Of a stretch of 64,000 nt of DNA, positions 56,463-64,000 are shown one piece after another. Within the stretch, counting starts at the first letter, position 1. Each line of letters begins with the position of its first letter. The notes under the pieces were generated by a model. It had not been told where the DNA came from. It did no database searches and saw only the letters and a program-made list of their open reading frames with translations. Source of the stretch: Betaproteobacteria bacterium (lineage in GTDB: Bacteria; Pseudomonadota; Gammaproteobacteria; Burkholderiales; Rhodocyclaceae); NCBI GenBank assembly GCA_020621865.1, contig JAHRYW010000004.1, forward strand, positions 1-64,000, read 5' to 3'. Position numbers and translations under genes: made by a program.

Positions 56463-57202
56463 CAGTGCAGATAGCCTCGCAGGCGCCCCTCGATAATCCG
56501 GGGATTATCGCCAACAGCAATCCCAACCAATCCGTCGATCAGCATTTCCCGGGTCGCCACCATACGCGAGATATAGTATTTAAGCTTGCCGGCGATCGGC
56601 AGGTAGACCAGATTGGCCAGGCCAACGCCATAGATGGTCGCCACGAAAGCCACGGCAATGCCTGCCCCCAACTTGGTCGGGTCAGACAAATTTTCCATGA
56701 CGTGGATAAGCCCCATGACCGCCCCAAGAATCCCGATAGTCGGCGAGTAACCGCCTGCAGCCTCCCATATTTTGGCAGCCTGGCGCCACTCGTCTTCGAA
56801 GGTATTGATTTCCACCTCGAGCAATTCGCGGATGCGTTCCGGGTCGGCGCCATCGACCAGGAGTTGCAAGCCACGGCGCGCAAACTCGTCCTTGGTGCCG
56901 GGAATATAGTTCTCCAGAGCCAACAAGCCTTCGCGCCGGGACAACTGGCTCCAATTCATGATCTGGTCAATCAGGCGCTTTTGCTCGATAACCGGCGGCA
57001 CCCAAACCCATTTGACCATTTTCATGCCCCGTCGAAAGACATGAATCGGGCTCTGCAACAGGACAGCGCCCAACGTGCCCCCAAGAACGATCAGCAATGC
57101 GGTTGGCTGAACCAGTGATCCGGCATGCCCGCCTTCCAGATACTGGCCACCGATAATCGCAAACAAGCCGATGGCGATACCGGCCAGACTGATCTTATCC
57201 AC
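56462..57202 (-). CDS. motC: Flagellar motor stator protein MotC (MotA family)
   Basis: The start is a GTG at 57200-57202 that overlaps the fliA stop and follows GGAG; the frame to 57298 only reads through fliA in another frame. The 246-residue protein starts VDKISLAGIAIGLFAIIGGQ, has four membrane segments, and shows the MotA blocks PTIGILGAVMGLIHVMENL and GIAVAFVATIYGVGLANLVY. It forms the ion channel with MotD. Confidence 0.94.
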   Translation of the reverse strand: MDKISLAGIAIGLFAIIGGQYLEGGHAGSLVQPTALLIVLGGTLGAVLLQSPIHVFRRGMKMVKWVWVPPVIEQKRLIDQIMNWSQLSRREGLLALENYIPGTKDEFARRGLQLLVDGADPERIRELLEVEINTFEDEWRQAAKIWEAAGGYSPTIGILGAVMGLIHVMENLSDPTKLGAGIAVAFVATIYGVGLANLVYLPIAGKLKYYISRMVATREMLIDGLVGIAVGDNPRIIEGRLRGYLH

Positions 57203-57950
57203 TGGCTTTCTCCTTGCGCCGCTTGGTGGCTTTCGGTACTTCACCGGCGATCTGGGTGCGCAGGCGGGCAATAGCCTGACTGTGCAGCTGGCAGACACGG
57301 GACTCAGTCACCCCCATAACCTCCCCGATTTCACGCAGGTTGAGATCCTGCTCGTAATACAAGGCCATCATCAGCCTTTCGCGCTCGGGCAAGCGGCCGA
57401 TTGCAGAAACCAGCGCCTCTTTGACCCCCCGGTCCTCGAGGATGGCTGCGGGGTCGGCATCGTTGTCGGTGAAGTGGCGCTCAAGAAAATCCTCGTCCCC
57501 ATCACCGGAGAAATCGTCGAAATAAACCAGCTGGTGCCCGCGGGCATCCTGGAGGGTCTTTTGGTAGTCCGCCAGCGACATACCCAAAGCCTCAGCCAGT
57601 TCGCGTTCGGATGGCGCCCGCCCATGTTCATGCTCAAGTTGGTTGATTGCCGTTTCGATACGCCGCAATTCGCGACGAAGATTACGCGGCAGCCAATCGT
57701 TTTCGCGCAGGCCATCAAGCATGGCGCCCCGTACCCGTTGCGTTGCATAGGTCTCGAATTGGGCGCCAAACCCTTCCTGGTAACGCTCCATGGCATCGAG
57801 CAAACCAATCATGCCATTCTGGACAAGATCGTCGAACTGGACGCTGGGCGGCAGACGAGCCATCAAGTGATAGGCGATACGCTTCACCAGCGGCACGAAT
57901 CGCTGAACCAACTGTTCCCTGTCTGGCTGCCCGGCAGCGGTATACATCAA
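57195..57950 (-). CDS. fliA: RNA polymerase sigma-28 factor FliA
   Basis: This 251-residue sigma factor has region 2 (PLVKRIAYHLMARLPPSVQF; FDDLVQNGMIGLLDAMERY; YATQRVRGAMLDGLRE), region 3 and region 4 (NLREIGEVMGVTESRVCQLH). It directs late flagellar genes such as fliC, flgKL and flgMN, whose promoters are in this window. It overlaps the flhG stop by 4 bases. Confidence 0.97.
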   Translation of the reverse strand: MMYTAAGQPDREQLVQRFVPLVKRIAYHLMARLPPSVQFDDLVQNGMIGLLDAMERYQEGFGAQFETYATQRVRGAMLDGLRENDWLPRNLRRELRRIETAINQLEHEHGRAPSERELAEALGMSLADYQKTLQDARGHQLVYFDDFSGDGDEDFLERHFTDNDADPAAILEDRGVKEALVSAIGRLPERERLMMALYYEQDLNLREIGEVMGVTESRVCQLHSQAIARLRTQIAGEVPKATKRRKEKASG

Positions 57951-58837
57951 GCTCGAATTACGTTGGGAGTTATGCGTTGGCTCAAGTGTAACAGTTGCTG
58001 CATGAATTGCTCGACCCCGCCCGACTCGCTTTCACTGCGTTGCCAGTACAGCATGTCGGCAGCGACATCGCGGAACGCCAAGGCTGACGGAGAATCCGGT
58101 GCCTGAACGAGGACTGGTCGCCCCAATTGGGACGACTGGCGCAAGGCATCGTCGAGAGGGATTGCGCCGGCATAATCAAGACGAGCAATACCCCGCTGCG
58201 CAGCGACTTGAGCGATGTTCTCATAGATCGAACGAGCATCCAGCTGGCTGCGCACCTTGTTGACCAGAATTCTGAAATTCTTGCGCGAGAAAGCGTGGCT
58301 GACTTTCTTGATCAGCGCATAGGCCTCGGTGATCGATGCGCTACTACCGGAGAGAACCACAACCGCTTCCTGCGAGGCCAGGCCGAACGGGGAAAAACCG
58401 TTCGGATGGGCCATGCTGGCGTCGACCAGGATAACGTCAACCGGACGCTCAAGCCCTGACATGGCGTCGAGCAATGTCTGTTGCTGCGGAAGCGATAGGC
58501 GACCAAGCTTCTTGACTGCTTTCGCTGCTGGCAGAATCCGAAGCCCGTGCAGCGGCTGCAACAGCACTTGGGACAATGGCAGTTCGCGCTGAACCACGTT
58601 CAACAGATCACTCCGGGCGATCAATCCAAACGACGAAGCAATATCGTCACCGGGCGCATGCTCGTCAATGATCAGGACTTCCTTGCCCAGACGCGCCAAG
58701 GCCACGCCGATGTTGGCAACCGCGACACTCCGCCCGACACCTTCGCAACCGGCTACGAAGGTTACCACCTGCAACTTCTGTCCGCCGCCGAGCAAGCGAC
58801 GTAGACCGGCAGCCTGATCGACGCGAAAGTCAGCCAC
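57947..58837 (-). CDS. flhG: FlhG/FleN-like MinD-family protein with a degenerate P loop
   Basis: The start is a GTG at 58835-58837, with GGAGG five bases before it, overlapping the flhF stop; the frame to 58867 is an extension. The 296-residue protein has the FlhG N-terminal DQAAGLR (7-13). Its P loop reads GCEGVGRS (30-37) instead of KGGVGKT/S: the signature Lys is Cys31 and the Walker Lys is Arg36. Asp-rich switch areas (IIDEHAPGDD; VILVDAS) are also altered. FlhG limits flagellar number with FlhF; here ATP binding is probably weak or absent. Confidence 0.88.
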   Translation of the reverse strand: MADFRVDQAAGLRRLLGGGQKLQVVTFVAGCEGVGRSVAVANIGVALARLGKEVLIIDEHAPGDDIASSFGLIARSDLLNVVQRELPLSQVLLQPLHGLRILPAAKAVKKLGRLSLPQQQTLLDAMSGLERPVDVILVDASMAHPNGFSPFGLASQEAVVVLSGSSASITEAYALIKKVSHAFSRKNFRILVNKVRSQLDARSIYENIAQVAAQRGIARLDYAGAIPLDDALRQSSQLGRPVLVQAPDSPSALAFRDVAADMLYWQRSESESGGVEQFMQQLLHLSQRITPNVIRA

Positions 58838-60305
58838 GACGTCCTCCGGTCGCGACCATACCCGCATTGGCCATCATCAACGCCGGCTCCACGCCATCGA
58901 ACTTGTGCGGTGACGACTCCGGCACGTCCTTGAAGGCACGGTGCAGCAGATAACTGCGATTAGGCAAGTGCAGGTCTTCCGGCACGCGCTGACCATTCGA
59001 CACGTAAAGCATGCGCAGGCCATGGCGCATGATCACATCGAGCGCTGTTGCAAGGCTTGCCGCTTCGTCAATCTTGGTCAGAATGCAGCCGGCAAGAGTT
59101 TCGCCGGCATAGGCGCGGACCACGTCGTCGAGTGTATCGCCGCGTGAGGTGGAATTCAGCAGCAACACGCGCTGGACGTCGCAACCGGCCAACATGTCGG
59201 TCAGCTCCGGCACCAGTTTGTCCTTCTGGCTCATACCCATGGTATCGATCAGGACCATGTGCTTGTGCTGAAGCTCAATCAGGGTCTGGCGCAACTCGGT
59301 GGCATCCTTGACCAAGTGCACCGAGACACCGAGGATGCGACCGTAAATGCGCAACTGTTCATGGGCACCAATCCGGTAACCGTCGGTGGTAACCAGCGCC
59401 ACCTTGCTCGGACCATGGCGCAATACACAGCGGGCGGCCAGCTTGGCAGTCGTTGTGGTCTTGCCGACGCCCGTCGGCCCTACCAACGCGTAAACGCCAC
59501 CACGGTCTACAATGTCGTTTTCGTTGCCTATGGTCATCAGCGAACGGTCTGCCGCCCCCTTTACCCAGGCCATGGCCTCAATGCTGTTCATCTCTCGAGG
59601 CAGGTCGGTCAGCATGTCACGTGCAAATTGCGGCGAGAACCCGGCATCAAGCATCTGGCGAAGAATATCCGTCTTAACCGGCTCCGAACGGGCAACCTCA
59701 CCCCAGGCAAAACCTGCCAAGTGCTGCTCGACAATCTTTCGCAACGAGCGAATCTCGTCCATGACCTCCAACGGCACCACTTCGGCCTCTTGACGCCGTT
59801 GAGATTGTGCCGGAGCGGATGCCGCAGCAGCCGACGGAGGGTTTGGGGAATCGGGACGCTGCAATGCTACGGTCGGCGCCCCAGAACGCCCAATTTCCAA
59901 ATTTCGCAAAGCCGCATTTTTTGGTATGCCCGCATTAACTGAGGCAGCTGTTCGTTGTCCTTGGGCCGGCGCAACACCAGGGCGCTGAATCTGCGGAACT
60001 GTTTGCGCCAACGGCCGTATTGCCGGCTGTGGTGCCGGTTGCGAAACCCTGGCCCGCGCCGAATTCAGGACGACACGGTAATCGTCTTCCGCCTCTGGAG
60101 GAGGCGGCCGTTTTTCAATGGCAGGGCGCTCGGTTGCGACGGATGTCGGCACGATCATCGCCATGTCGCGCGCCGCAACGGCCATGATCTCGACACCGCC
60201 GGGGATGCCTCGATTGGAGAGGATGATCGCGTCGTTACCCAGCGTCTCCTTAACTTTTCTCAAGGCATCCCTTGCGTTGGCGGCGATGAATTTTCTGACG
60301 TTCAT
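58830..60305 (-). CDS. flhF: Flagellar polar placement GTPase FlhF
   Basis: This 491-residue SRP-type GTPase has an N-terminal B domain (MNVRKFIAANARDALRKVKE; LGNDAIILSNR) and a long Pro/Ala-rich linker (about 65-200). The NG domain follows, with G1 GPTGVGKTTTTAKLA near 275-288, VLIDTMGMSQKD and ILTKIDEAASLATAL. It fixes the flagellar pole. The linker holds a copy of the dispersed repeat. It overlaps flhA and flhG. Confidence 0.96.
   Translation of the reverse strand: MNVRKFIAANARDALRKVKETLGNDAIILSNRGIPGGVEIMAVAARDMAMIVPTSVATERPAIEKRPPPPEAEDDYRVVLNSARARVSQPAPQPAIRPLAQTVPQIQRPGVAPAQGQRTAASVNAGIPKNAALRNLEIGRSGAPTVALQRPDSPNPPSAAAASAPAQSQRRQEAEVVPLEVMDEIRSLRKIVEQHLAGFAWGEVARSEPVKTDILRQMLDAGFSPQFARDMLTDLPREMNSIEAMAWVKGAADRSLMTIGNENDIVDRGGVYALVGPTGVGKTTTTAKLAARCVLRHGPSKVALVTTDGYRIGAHEQLRIYGRILGVSVHLVKDATELRQTLIELQHKHMVLIDTMGMSQKDKLVPELTDMLAGCDVQRVLLLNSTSRGDTLDDVVRAYAGETLAGCILTKIDEAASLATALDVIMRHGLRMLYVSNGQRVPEDLHLPNRSYLLHRAFKDVPESSPHKFDGVEPALMMANAGMVATGGRRG
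59861..59925 (+). repeat. Dispersed TGCTACGGTC element, copy 6 (antisense in flhF linker)
   Basis: GCAATGCTACGGTCG (59861-59875) equals copy 1 over 15 bases, and 17 of 19 bases agree when the flank is included. The tail CGCCCAATTTCCAAATTTCGC is AT-rich. The head runs opposite to flhF and lies in its disordered linker (protein reading ...GAPTVALQ..., as ...SASTVALP... for copy 1). Confidence 0.5.
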
Positions 60306-62386
60306 GTTCTACCTCCGATGATCGAGGTCACCTTGATAATTCGATTTTCTGGAACTTCGTTGTGCGATAGCACCTTCAATTGCGAAACCGTACGGCGCAG
60401 GAATCTTGACAACAGCAGGCGCAGGCTGGCCGGGACAAGCAGGACGGCAGGCAGACCAAGATTCACCTGACGCTCTGCCGCAGCGGCCGTCTCACGCACC
60501 AGCGTGTCGGCGAGCCCCGGCTCGAAACTGGTGTTTTCTGACCCACCGGCCACAGCCTGGGAAAGCAGGCGCTCAAGCGTCGGGTCGAGCGACATGACCT
60601 GCATTTCGCTGTTACCGGGGAAGAGCTGCTGGACAATGGCGCGACCAAGAGCTATCCGCACCTGTGTCGCAAGTTCGTCGGCGTTCTGAGTACGCGTTGC
60701 ATGATCGGCCACCGTCTCGATGATGGTCCGCATGTCGCGGATATGCACGCCTTCTTCGAGCATGCTCTGCAGGACTTTTTGCAAGGTACCGAGCGGCAGG
60801 AGCTTCGGAACGAGATCCTCGACCAATTTCGGCATTTCCTTGGCCAGATGATCCAGCAATTGCTGCACTTCCTGACGGCCAAGCAATTCTGCGGCATGAG
60901 TCAGGATCAGATGATTCAGGTGAGTGGCAACCACGGTAGACGCATCGACCACAGTGTATCCATAGGCCTGTGCCTGCTCGCGCTGCCCGACATCAATCCA
61001 GATCGCCGGCAGACCAAAAGCGGGATCCTTGGTAGCGGTGCCATTCAGCGTCCCTGCCACTCGTCCCGGATTGATCGCCAGGTGCTGCCCGGTGTAAGCC
61101 TCTCCCTGACCAATCTCAACCCCCTTGAGCAGAATGCGATAGGTATTGGGTTTCAGTTCAAGGTTGTCCCGGATATGGACGGGCGAAACCAGGAAGCCAA
61201 CCTCCTGAGCAAATTTCTTGCGAAGTCCACGAATGCGGCGCAACAGTTCGCCATCCTGGGATTTATCGACCAGCGGGATCAGGCGATACCCCACCTCCAG
61301 ACCCAGCACATCCAGCGCAGCCACATCGTTCCAGCTTGCCTCAAGAGCCTCCTGAACCGGAGCAGGAGCGACCGTAACCGGCGTTTCGACAATCCGCTGC
61401 TCACGCTTCATGATCGTCCACGCAAACCAGCCCAGCGCAGAGGCCAGCAGCAAAAACACCAAATTCGGCATCCCCGGAATCAGCCCCAGAAAACCCAGGA
61501 TGGCAGCGGTAATGCCTATCACCTTGCCGCTGCGGAACATTTGCCCCATCACCTGCTGACCGATATCACGGTCATCCGACACCCGAGTCACGACCATACC
61601 GGCAGCGATCGAGATAATCAGGCCAGGTATCTGTGCAACCAGACCATCGCCGATGGTCAGCAGCGTGTAATTCTTGGCCGCCTGCGCCAATTCCATGTTG
61701 TGCTGGAGCACGCCGACGATCAGCCCCCCAACGACATTGAGCAGCATAATGATGATGCCAGCAACCGCATCGCCCCGCACGAATTTCGACGCACCGTCCA
61801 TCGAGCCAAAGAACTCCGACTCGCGGGAGATTTCGGTTCGCCGCTTGCGCGCCTCATCCTCACCTATCAGACCGGCATTGAGGTCAGCGTCGATCGCCAT
61901 CTGTTTTCCTGGCATCGCATCGAGCGTAAAACGAGCCGACACCTCCGCAACCCGCCCGGCACCCTTGGTGATCACGACGAAGTTGATGACCACCAGGATC
62001 AAGAAGACCATGATCCCAACCGCAAAATTTCCACCGACCAGGAAATGCCCGAATGCTTCAATTACCTTGCCTGCAGCATCCGGCCCGGTATGCCCTTCGA
62101 GCATGACCACCCGGGTTGATGCCACATTCAAAGACAATCGCAGTAGCGTGGTGACTAGCAAAACCGTCGGAAAGACCGAGAATTCCAAGGTTTTCTGGGT
62201 GTTGACGGCAACCAGCAGGACGAGAACCGAGATGGCGATATTGAAGGTAAAGAAGACATCCAGCACAAAAGCCGGAAGCGGCAACACCATCATCGCCAGA
62301 ATCATCAGGATCAAAATGGGCGCCGCCATCTGACCGAGGTTCATTCGCCCCAGAAAACTCTGCATACCAAGCGAAGAGGCTGCCAT
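60302..62386 (-). CDS. flhA: Flagellar export gate protein FlhA
   Basis: This 694-residue protein has eight N-terminal membrane segments and the FHIPEP-type region (FILVVINFVVITKGAGRVAE; FTLDAMPGKQMAIDADLNAG). A cytosolic C-terminal ring domain starts near 350 (QVEVRIGYRLI-like LGLEVGYRLIPLVDKSQ). It is the main export gate and proton channel. It abuts flhB and overlaps flhF by ATGA. Confidence 0.97.
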   Translation of the reverse strand: MAASSLGMQSFLGRMNLGQMAAPILILMILAMMVLPLPAFVLDVFFTFNIAISVLVLLVAVNTQKTLEFSVFPTVLLVTTLLRLSLNVASTRVVMLEGHTGPDAAGKVIEAFGHFLVGGNFAVGIMVFLILVVINFVVITKGAGRVAEVSARFTLDAMPGKQMAIDADLNAGLIGEDEARKRRTEISRESEFFGSMDGASKFVRGDAVAGIIIMLLNVVGGLIVGVLQHNMELAQAAKNYTLLTIGDGLVAQIPGLIISIAAGMVVTRVSDDRDIGQQVMGQMFRSGKVIGITAAILGFLGLIPGMPNLVFLLLASALGWFAWTIMKREQRIVETPVTVAPAPVQEALEASWNDVAALDVLGLEVGYRLIPLVDKSQDGELLRRIRGLRKKFAQEVGFLVSPVHIRDNLELKPNTYRILLKGVEIGQGEAYTGQHLAINPGRVAGTLNGTATKDPAFGLPAIWIDVGQREQAQAYGYTVVDASTVVATHLNHLILTHAAELLGRQEVQQLLDHLAKEMPKLVEDLVPKLLPLGTLQKVLQSMLEEGVHIRDMRTIIETVADHATRTQNADELATQVRIALGRAIVQQLFPGNSEMQVMSLDPTLERLLSQAVAGGSENTSFEPGLADTLVRETAAAAERQVNLGLPAVLLVPASLRLLLSRFLRRTVSQLKVLSHNEVPENRIIKVTSIIGGRT

Positions 62387-63526
62387 TTACACAGCCTCCG
62401 GAACGAGTTCAGGCGGAACAGGCAAATCACGAGGGGGAACAGGATACACGCCCCCCGTTTGTCTCCAGTTCGCAAGCTGATAGATATAAGCGAGAAGCTC
62501 CGCGACTGCGTTATACAGGGCGGAGGGGATTTCGGCATCGATCTCGGTATGTTTGTACAGCGCTCGCGCCAAAGGTGGCGCTTCCATAATCGGCACCGCG
62601 CTTTCGCTGGCAACCTCCCGAATCTTCAGTGCTACTGCCCCTACGCCTTTCGCCACCACCTTGGGAGCCCCCATTCCGGCCTGATAGGAAAGCGCCACTG
62701 CATAGTGCGTCGGGTTCGTCACAACCACATTCGCGGTGGGGACGGCAGCCATCATTCGCTTTCGCGCCGCCTGCATCTGCAGACTGCGAATGCGCCCCTT
62801 GACATGCGGGTCGCCCATCATTTCCTTCATTTCCTGTTTGACCTCTTCCTTGGTCATTTTCAGCTTATGGAAATACTGCCAAAGCTGAAAAGGAACATCT
62901 GCAGCAACAACCAAAACAAGCGTCGCCACCAGGATCAGAAATGAAAAGGAAATGAGATGCCCCGCGTGGGCAATACCAGCCTCCAACGGCTCTCCAAGCA
63001 AACCCAATATCTCCTCACGCTCCTTCCAGACAAGCAGCGCGGCAACACCGCCAACCAGAAGTGCTTTCAGAATCGCCTTGGCCAACTCCATCAAGCTATT
63101 CCATGAAAACAGACGCCCCAAACCGGAGATCGGATCCAAGCGCTTCAAATCGGGAACAAGCGCCTTTGGTGAAAACACCCAGGCATTCAAAAAGAACGGC
63201 GGCAGAATTGCCGCCACCAGCAACACAGCCAACAACGGAGAGAATGCGAGAAGGGCATCACCGGAAATCTCCGCCAGCCGCGGCAACATCAGATCCGGAT
63301 CACGCATGTATTGAGGCTCGACGATAAAACCCTTTTTGACGATGGACATGGAGCGCTCCATGAACCATCTGCCCATCATCCAGAACGCCGCTCCGGCAAC
63401 CACAAGAACCAGAAAAGTAGAAAGTTCGCGGGAATGGGGGACCTGACCCTGCTCACGGGCCTGCTCGATTCGCCTGCCTGTAGGCTCTTCAGTTTTCTCG
63501 AGGTCGCTATCTTCCGCCATAGCCAT
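62387..63526 (-). CDS. flhB: Flagellar export switch protein FlhB
   Basis: This 379-residue protein starts with KTEEPTGRRIEQAREQGQVP, the FlhB signature, and has four membrane segments. The autocleavage motif NPTH lies in VVVTNPTHYAVALSY, followed by VAKGVGAVALKIREVA. It switches export from hook to filament after contact with FliK. Two in-frame ATG codons (63526, 63520) are both possible. A separate copy of its C-terminal domain is encoded at 28015. Confidence 0.97.
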   Translation of the reverse strand: MAMAEDSDLEKTEEPTGRRIEQAREQGQVPHSRELSTFLVLVVAGAAFWMMGRWFMERSMSIVKKGFIVEPQYMRDPDLMLPRLAEISGDALLAFSPLLAVLLVAAILPPFFLNAWVFSPKALVPDLKRLDPISGLGRLFSWNSLMELAKAILKALLVGGVAALLVWKEREEILGLLGEPLEAGIAHAGHLISFSFLILVATLVLVVAADVPFQLWQYFHKLKMTKEEVKQEMKEMMGDPHVKGRIRSLQMQAARKRMMAAVPTANVVVTNPTHYAVALSYQAGMGAPKVVAKGVGAVALKIREVASESAVPIMEAPPLARALYKHTEIDAEIPSALYNAVAELLAYIYQLANWRQTGGVYPVPPRDLPVPPELVPEAV

Positions 63527-63546
63527 CTTTGGTAGGTGTTGTGGCT

Positions 63547-63552
63547 ATTATA
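63547..63552 (-). promoter_or_regulatory. -10 box of a possible flhB promoter
   Basis: A perfect TATAAT on the minus strand lies 21 bases before the first flhB ATG. The -35 region is a T-rich stretch with only a poor match at 17-base spacing. As the upstream gene ends in a strong terminator, some promoter must lie in this gap to drive flhBAFG-fliA-motCD. Confidence 0.45.
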
Positions 63553-63643
63553 GGAAAAAACCAAAAAAATTAAAGAGGTACACCAGTTTATTTAGCTGAT
63601 TTCTCAGATGCCAATCGCAAGCACATGACAACAGAGTAAACCT

Positions 63644-63675
63644 GAAAATAAAAAGAGGGGGCCGAAGCCCCCTCT
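63644..63675 (-). terminator. Intrinsic terminator of the cheA-like gene
   Basis: Read on the minus strand, AGAGGGGGC and GCCCCCTCT form a 9-bp GC-rich stem closed by the stable tetraloop TTCG, then TTTTTATTTT. It lies 25 bases after the stop of the gene at 63700 and isolates it from flhB. Confidence 0.93.
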
Positions 63676-63699
63676 CAACTCGTTGACTTGGAACGAAAA

Positions 63700-64000
63700 T
63701 CAGGCGAAGTCTAACGACCTCACTGCCGATCCGATGTCCACATGCTGCCCCAAATCGGTCAGCAACTCCTTCATGTCGAGGATCAGCACAATCTGCCCAT
63801 TTGACAGCGTAGTCACACCTGCCACGCCCTTGGGACGAAAATCCTCCAGCGACTTGATCACTGCATCATCACGCCCGGCAAAGCTATCGACCGCCAAGAT
63901 GAAGCTTCGCTCTGCCGTCTGCATGAAGACACCGTACTCGGGTTCGCGTTCCAGCGGCCAGCCAAGCAGACGAGCCAGCGCAATGACCGGCAGAACTTCA
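63700..64000 (-). CDS. cheA: CheA-like chemotaxis protein, C-terminal CheW-like domain (partial)
   Basis: The frame is open through the right edge of the window, so only the last 99 residues are seen. They show the end of a CheW-like fold: EVLPVIALARLLGWP, FILAVDSFAGRDDAVIKSLE and VAGVTTLSNGQIVLILDMKE. The V-I-K-SL and GxxGxTxLxxGxIxLILD pattern is that of the CheA P5 domain. A CheW or CheV protein is possible but less likely. An ATG at 63924 is inside the domain and is not the start. Confidence 0.75.
   Translation of the reverse strand, partial: EVLPVIALARLLGWPLEREPEYGVFMQTAERSFILAVDSFAGRDDAVIKSLEDFRPKGVAGVTTLSNGQIVLILDMKELLTDLGQHVDIGSAVRSLDFA

Noticed and set aside
60701-62119. 472-codon frame antisense to flhA
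   Set aside because: His/Gln-rich shadow reading; flhA is unmistakable.
1-64000. CRISPR arrays, insertion sequences, integrases and rRNA genes
   Set aside because: None seen; no regular spaced repeats, transposase motifs or rRNA signatures were found on reading.

Overview
The window looks like a chromosome segment of a flagellated betaproteobacterium, most likely of the Rhodocyclales (Dechloromonas-like). The reasons are the moderately GC-rich coding style, a MotC/MotD stator pair next to fliA, a FleSR/FlrBC-type two-component system, an flhBAFG-fliA order, and the GCGCCCC discriminators behind perfect TATAAT boxes. This assignment is inference from gene content, not from a marker gene.

Layout. 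Positions 1-1731 hold an orphan ParA-type ATPase, an IclR-family regulator and an oddly folded tRNA-Thr(UGU). Positions 1732-4256 hold a diguanylate cyclase that overlaps rfbF. Positions 4625-19380 hold a tightly overlapping operon: rfbG, rfbH, a ThDP-dependent enzyme, a HAD phosphatase, an HpcH/HpaI-type aldolase, three radical SAM proteins, three SDR-type sugar epimerases/dehydratases and two methyltransferases. A 1266-residue multidomain glycosyltransferase follows. The first genes should make a CDP-3,6-dideoxyhexose, possibly a yersiniose-like branched sugar. The set ends directly before a very short flagellin gene, so a flagellin glycosylation island is the simplest reading.

Positions 23371-29183 are fliC, flaG, fliD, fliS, a fliT-like gene, a FliK-like gene, a stand-alone FlhB C-terminal domain and ycgR. 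On the minus strand lie fliE and the sigma-54 regulator pair (29180-32109). fliFGHIJKLMNOPQR runs on the plus strand (32219-43356). A lipoprotein gene and the complete flg rod/hook/ring set (flgL to flgB) run on the minus strand (43364-54007). flgA, flgM and flgN follow on the plus strand. motD, motC, fliA, flhG, flhF, flhA, flhB and the C-terminal end of a CheA-like gene fill the rest on the minus strand.

Regulation can be read from the sequence. Three close matches to a sigma-28 promoter precede fliC, flgM and flgK. A very good sigma-54 promoter precedes fliE, and a weaker one precedes fliF. With the FlrBC-like pair, FliA and FlgM, this gives the usual three-step flagellar cascade.

The least expected structure is a short dispersed element headed by GCAATGCTACGGTCG, followed by an AT-rich, partly palindromic GGCCAAAATC-like part. 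It lies in coding linkers, sometimes in the same reading frame of unrelated proteins, and in the fliI-fliJ spacer. It resembles a small palindromic element that inserts into or survives within genes.
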